Source: JBAXLO01 sp037134755
GTDB taxonomy: Bacteria; Bacteroidota; Bacteroidia; Bacteroidales; JACABE01
NCBI GenBank assembly: GCA_037134755.1
Contig: JBAXLO010000201.1
Location: 1-8,619 of the forward strand
DNA: 8,619 bases
Direction of reading: 5' to 3'
Shown here: in pieces, positions 8,430-8,619 of the stretch
Layout of the letters: each line of letters begins with the position of its first letter
Numbering within the stretch: position 1 is the first letter of the stretch
The notes under the pieces: model-generated
Seen by the model: only the letters and a program-made list of their open reading frames with translations
Told to the model about the DNA's origin: nothing
Databases searched by the model: none
Position numbers and translations under genes: made by a program

Positions 8430-8469
8430 TAATTAAACAAAGGAGAACTCCATAAAAGGAGTTCTCCTT
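8196..8469 (+). repeat. Direct repeat copy B: sorting-domain coding end plus downstream hairpin
   Basis: This is the second copy of the unit at 6627-6905. The coding parts are the same length and in the same register. The conserved blocks include 'ITDMQGRLQKK', 'VDVHNF' and 'NGMYNFTIFVDGKQKA'. The hairpin after the stop carries the same AAGGAGAACTCC arm as copy A. Confidence 0.85.
8440..8469 (+). terminator. Intergenic hairpin with perfect 12-bp stem, terminator-like
   Basis: AAGGAGAACTCC (8440-8451) pairs perfectly with 8458-8469 around a 6-nt loop (ATAAAA). The stem ends in TT followed by ATTAAAAC, so the T-tract is poor. It begins 10 nt after the stop at 8429 and ends 17 nt before the next ATG. 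Its left arm is the same as in the hairpin at 6873-6906. Confidence 0.65.
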
Positions 8470-8486
8470 ATTAAAACAAAATAATA

Positions 8487-8619
8487 ATGAGAATACAGAA
8501 ACAAATATTAACCACACTCTTAACTCTTCTTTTGTCTTATGCATTTAGCCAGCAACAAATAAGTTTTAATAGGATTTATAATCCTGATAGTATTTATACT
8601 GTAACACCAGTTGGTCATA
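8487..8619 (+). CDS. Start of a secreted protein, probable tandem paralogue of the upstream propeller gene (3' end missing)
   Basis: The ATG at 8487 opens a frame that runs off the window after 44 codons without a stop. It begins with a signal peptide (Arg2/Lys5, hydrophobic core about 7-16, likely cleavage around 'AFSQQQ' at 19-24). The next residues, 'QQQISFNRIYNP', align with 'QQQIVFNKLYNP' at the same place in the 6921 gene. DNA similarity is also visible across this junction. By analogy it should encode another propeller-type T9SS cargo, but the blades and sorting domain are outside the window. The spacing to the upstream gene (57 nt) and the shared hairpin suggest tandem duplication. 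Confidence 0.8.
   Translation, partial: MRIQKQILTTLLTLLLSYAFSQQQISFNRIYNPDSIYTVTPVGH

Noticed and set aside
1..8619. CRISPR array, insertion sequence, tRNA or rRNA, toxin-antitoxin or defence genes
   Set aside because: I saw no short regular repeats with spacers, transposase motifs, cloverleaf-like sequences or nuclease/ATPase motifs on either strand.

Overview
The window is an AT-rich stretch (roughly 70% A+T by eye). It carries five same-strand genes, two of them cut by the window edges, and every complete 3' end encodes a Por/type IX secretion system (T9SS) C-terminal sorting domain: a 'YPNP', 'HPNP' or 'FPNP' entry motif, a degenerate 'GR/GQ/GN' turn, a 'G.Y...I' strand and a short basic end. 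T9SS cargo with FN3, PKD and parallel beta-helix modules is a hallmark of Bacteroidota. The missing Shine-Dalgarno sites and one TAnnTTTG promoter-like element fit that phylum. No gene allows a finer placement.

Layout. (1) 2-4483 is the 3' part of a giant surface protein. It has two tandem FN3-like repeats, several PKD/Ig-like domains, a long Asn/Tyr-rich parallel beta-helix, a helical segment and a sorting domain. (2) 4544-5692 is a complete secreted protein with a signal peptide, an N-terminal jelly-roll-like domain, an Ig-like domain and a sorting domain. (3) 5751-6860 is a helical protein with a sorting domain but no signal peptide. It looks like the 3' remnant of a larger beta-helix cargo gene. 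(4) 6921-8429 is a complete secreted protein with seven beta-propeller-like repeats and a sorting domain almost the same as that of gene 3. (5) 8487-8619 is the 5' end of a gene whose signal peptide and first mature residues resemble gene 4, so genes 4 and 5 look like tandem paralogues.

The four intergenic gaps are nearly equal (60, 58, 60 and 57 nt), and three contain a strong hairpin ending 14-17 nt before the next ATG. Gaps 3 and 4 share the same AAGGAG-containing hairpin, which follows the two near-identical sorting domains. The repeated unit is therefore 'sorting domain + stop + hairpin', which suggests duplication or recombination of 3' cassettes.

Together the genes encode exported, probably cell-surface or secreted, proteins for adhesion, glycan binding or extracellular structure. 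No catalytic enzyme, mobile element, CRISPR array, RNA gene or defence system is visible. I found no convincing new biochemical system. The most interesting points are the cassette-like architecture, the orphan signal-less module and the hairpin-at-start arrangement.
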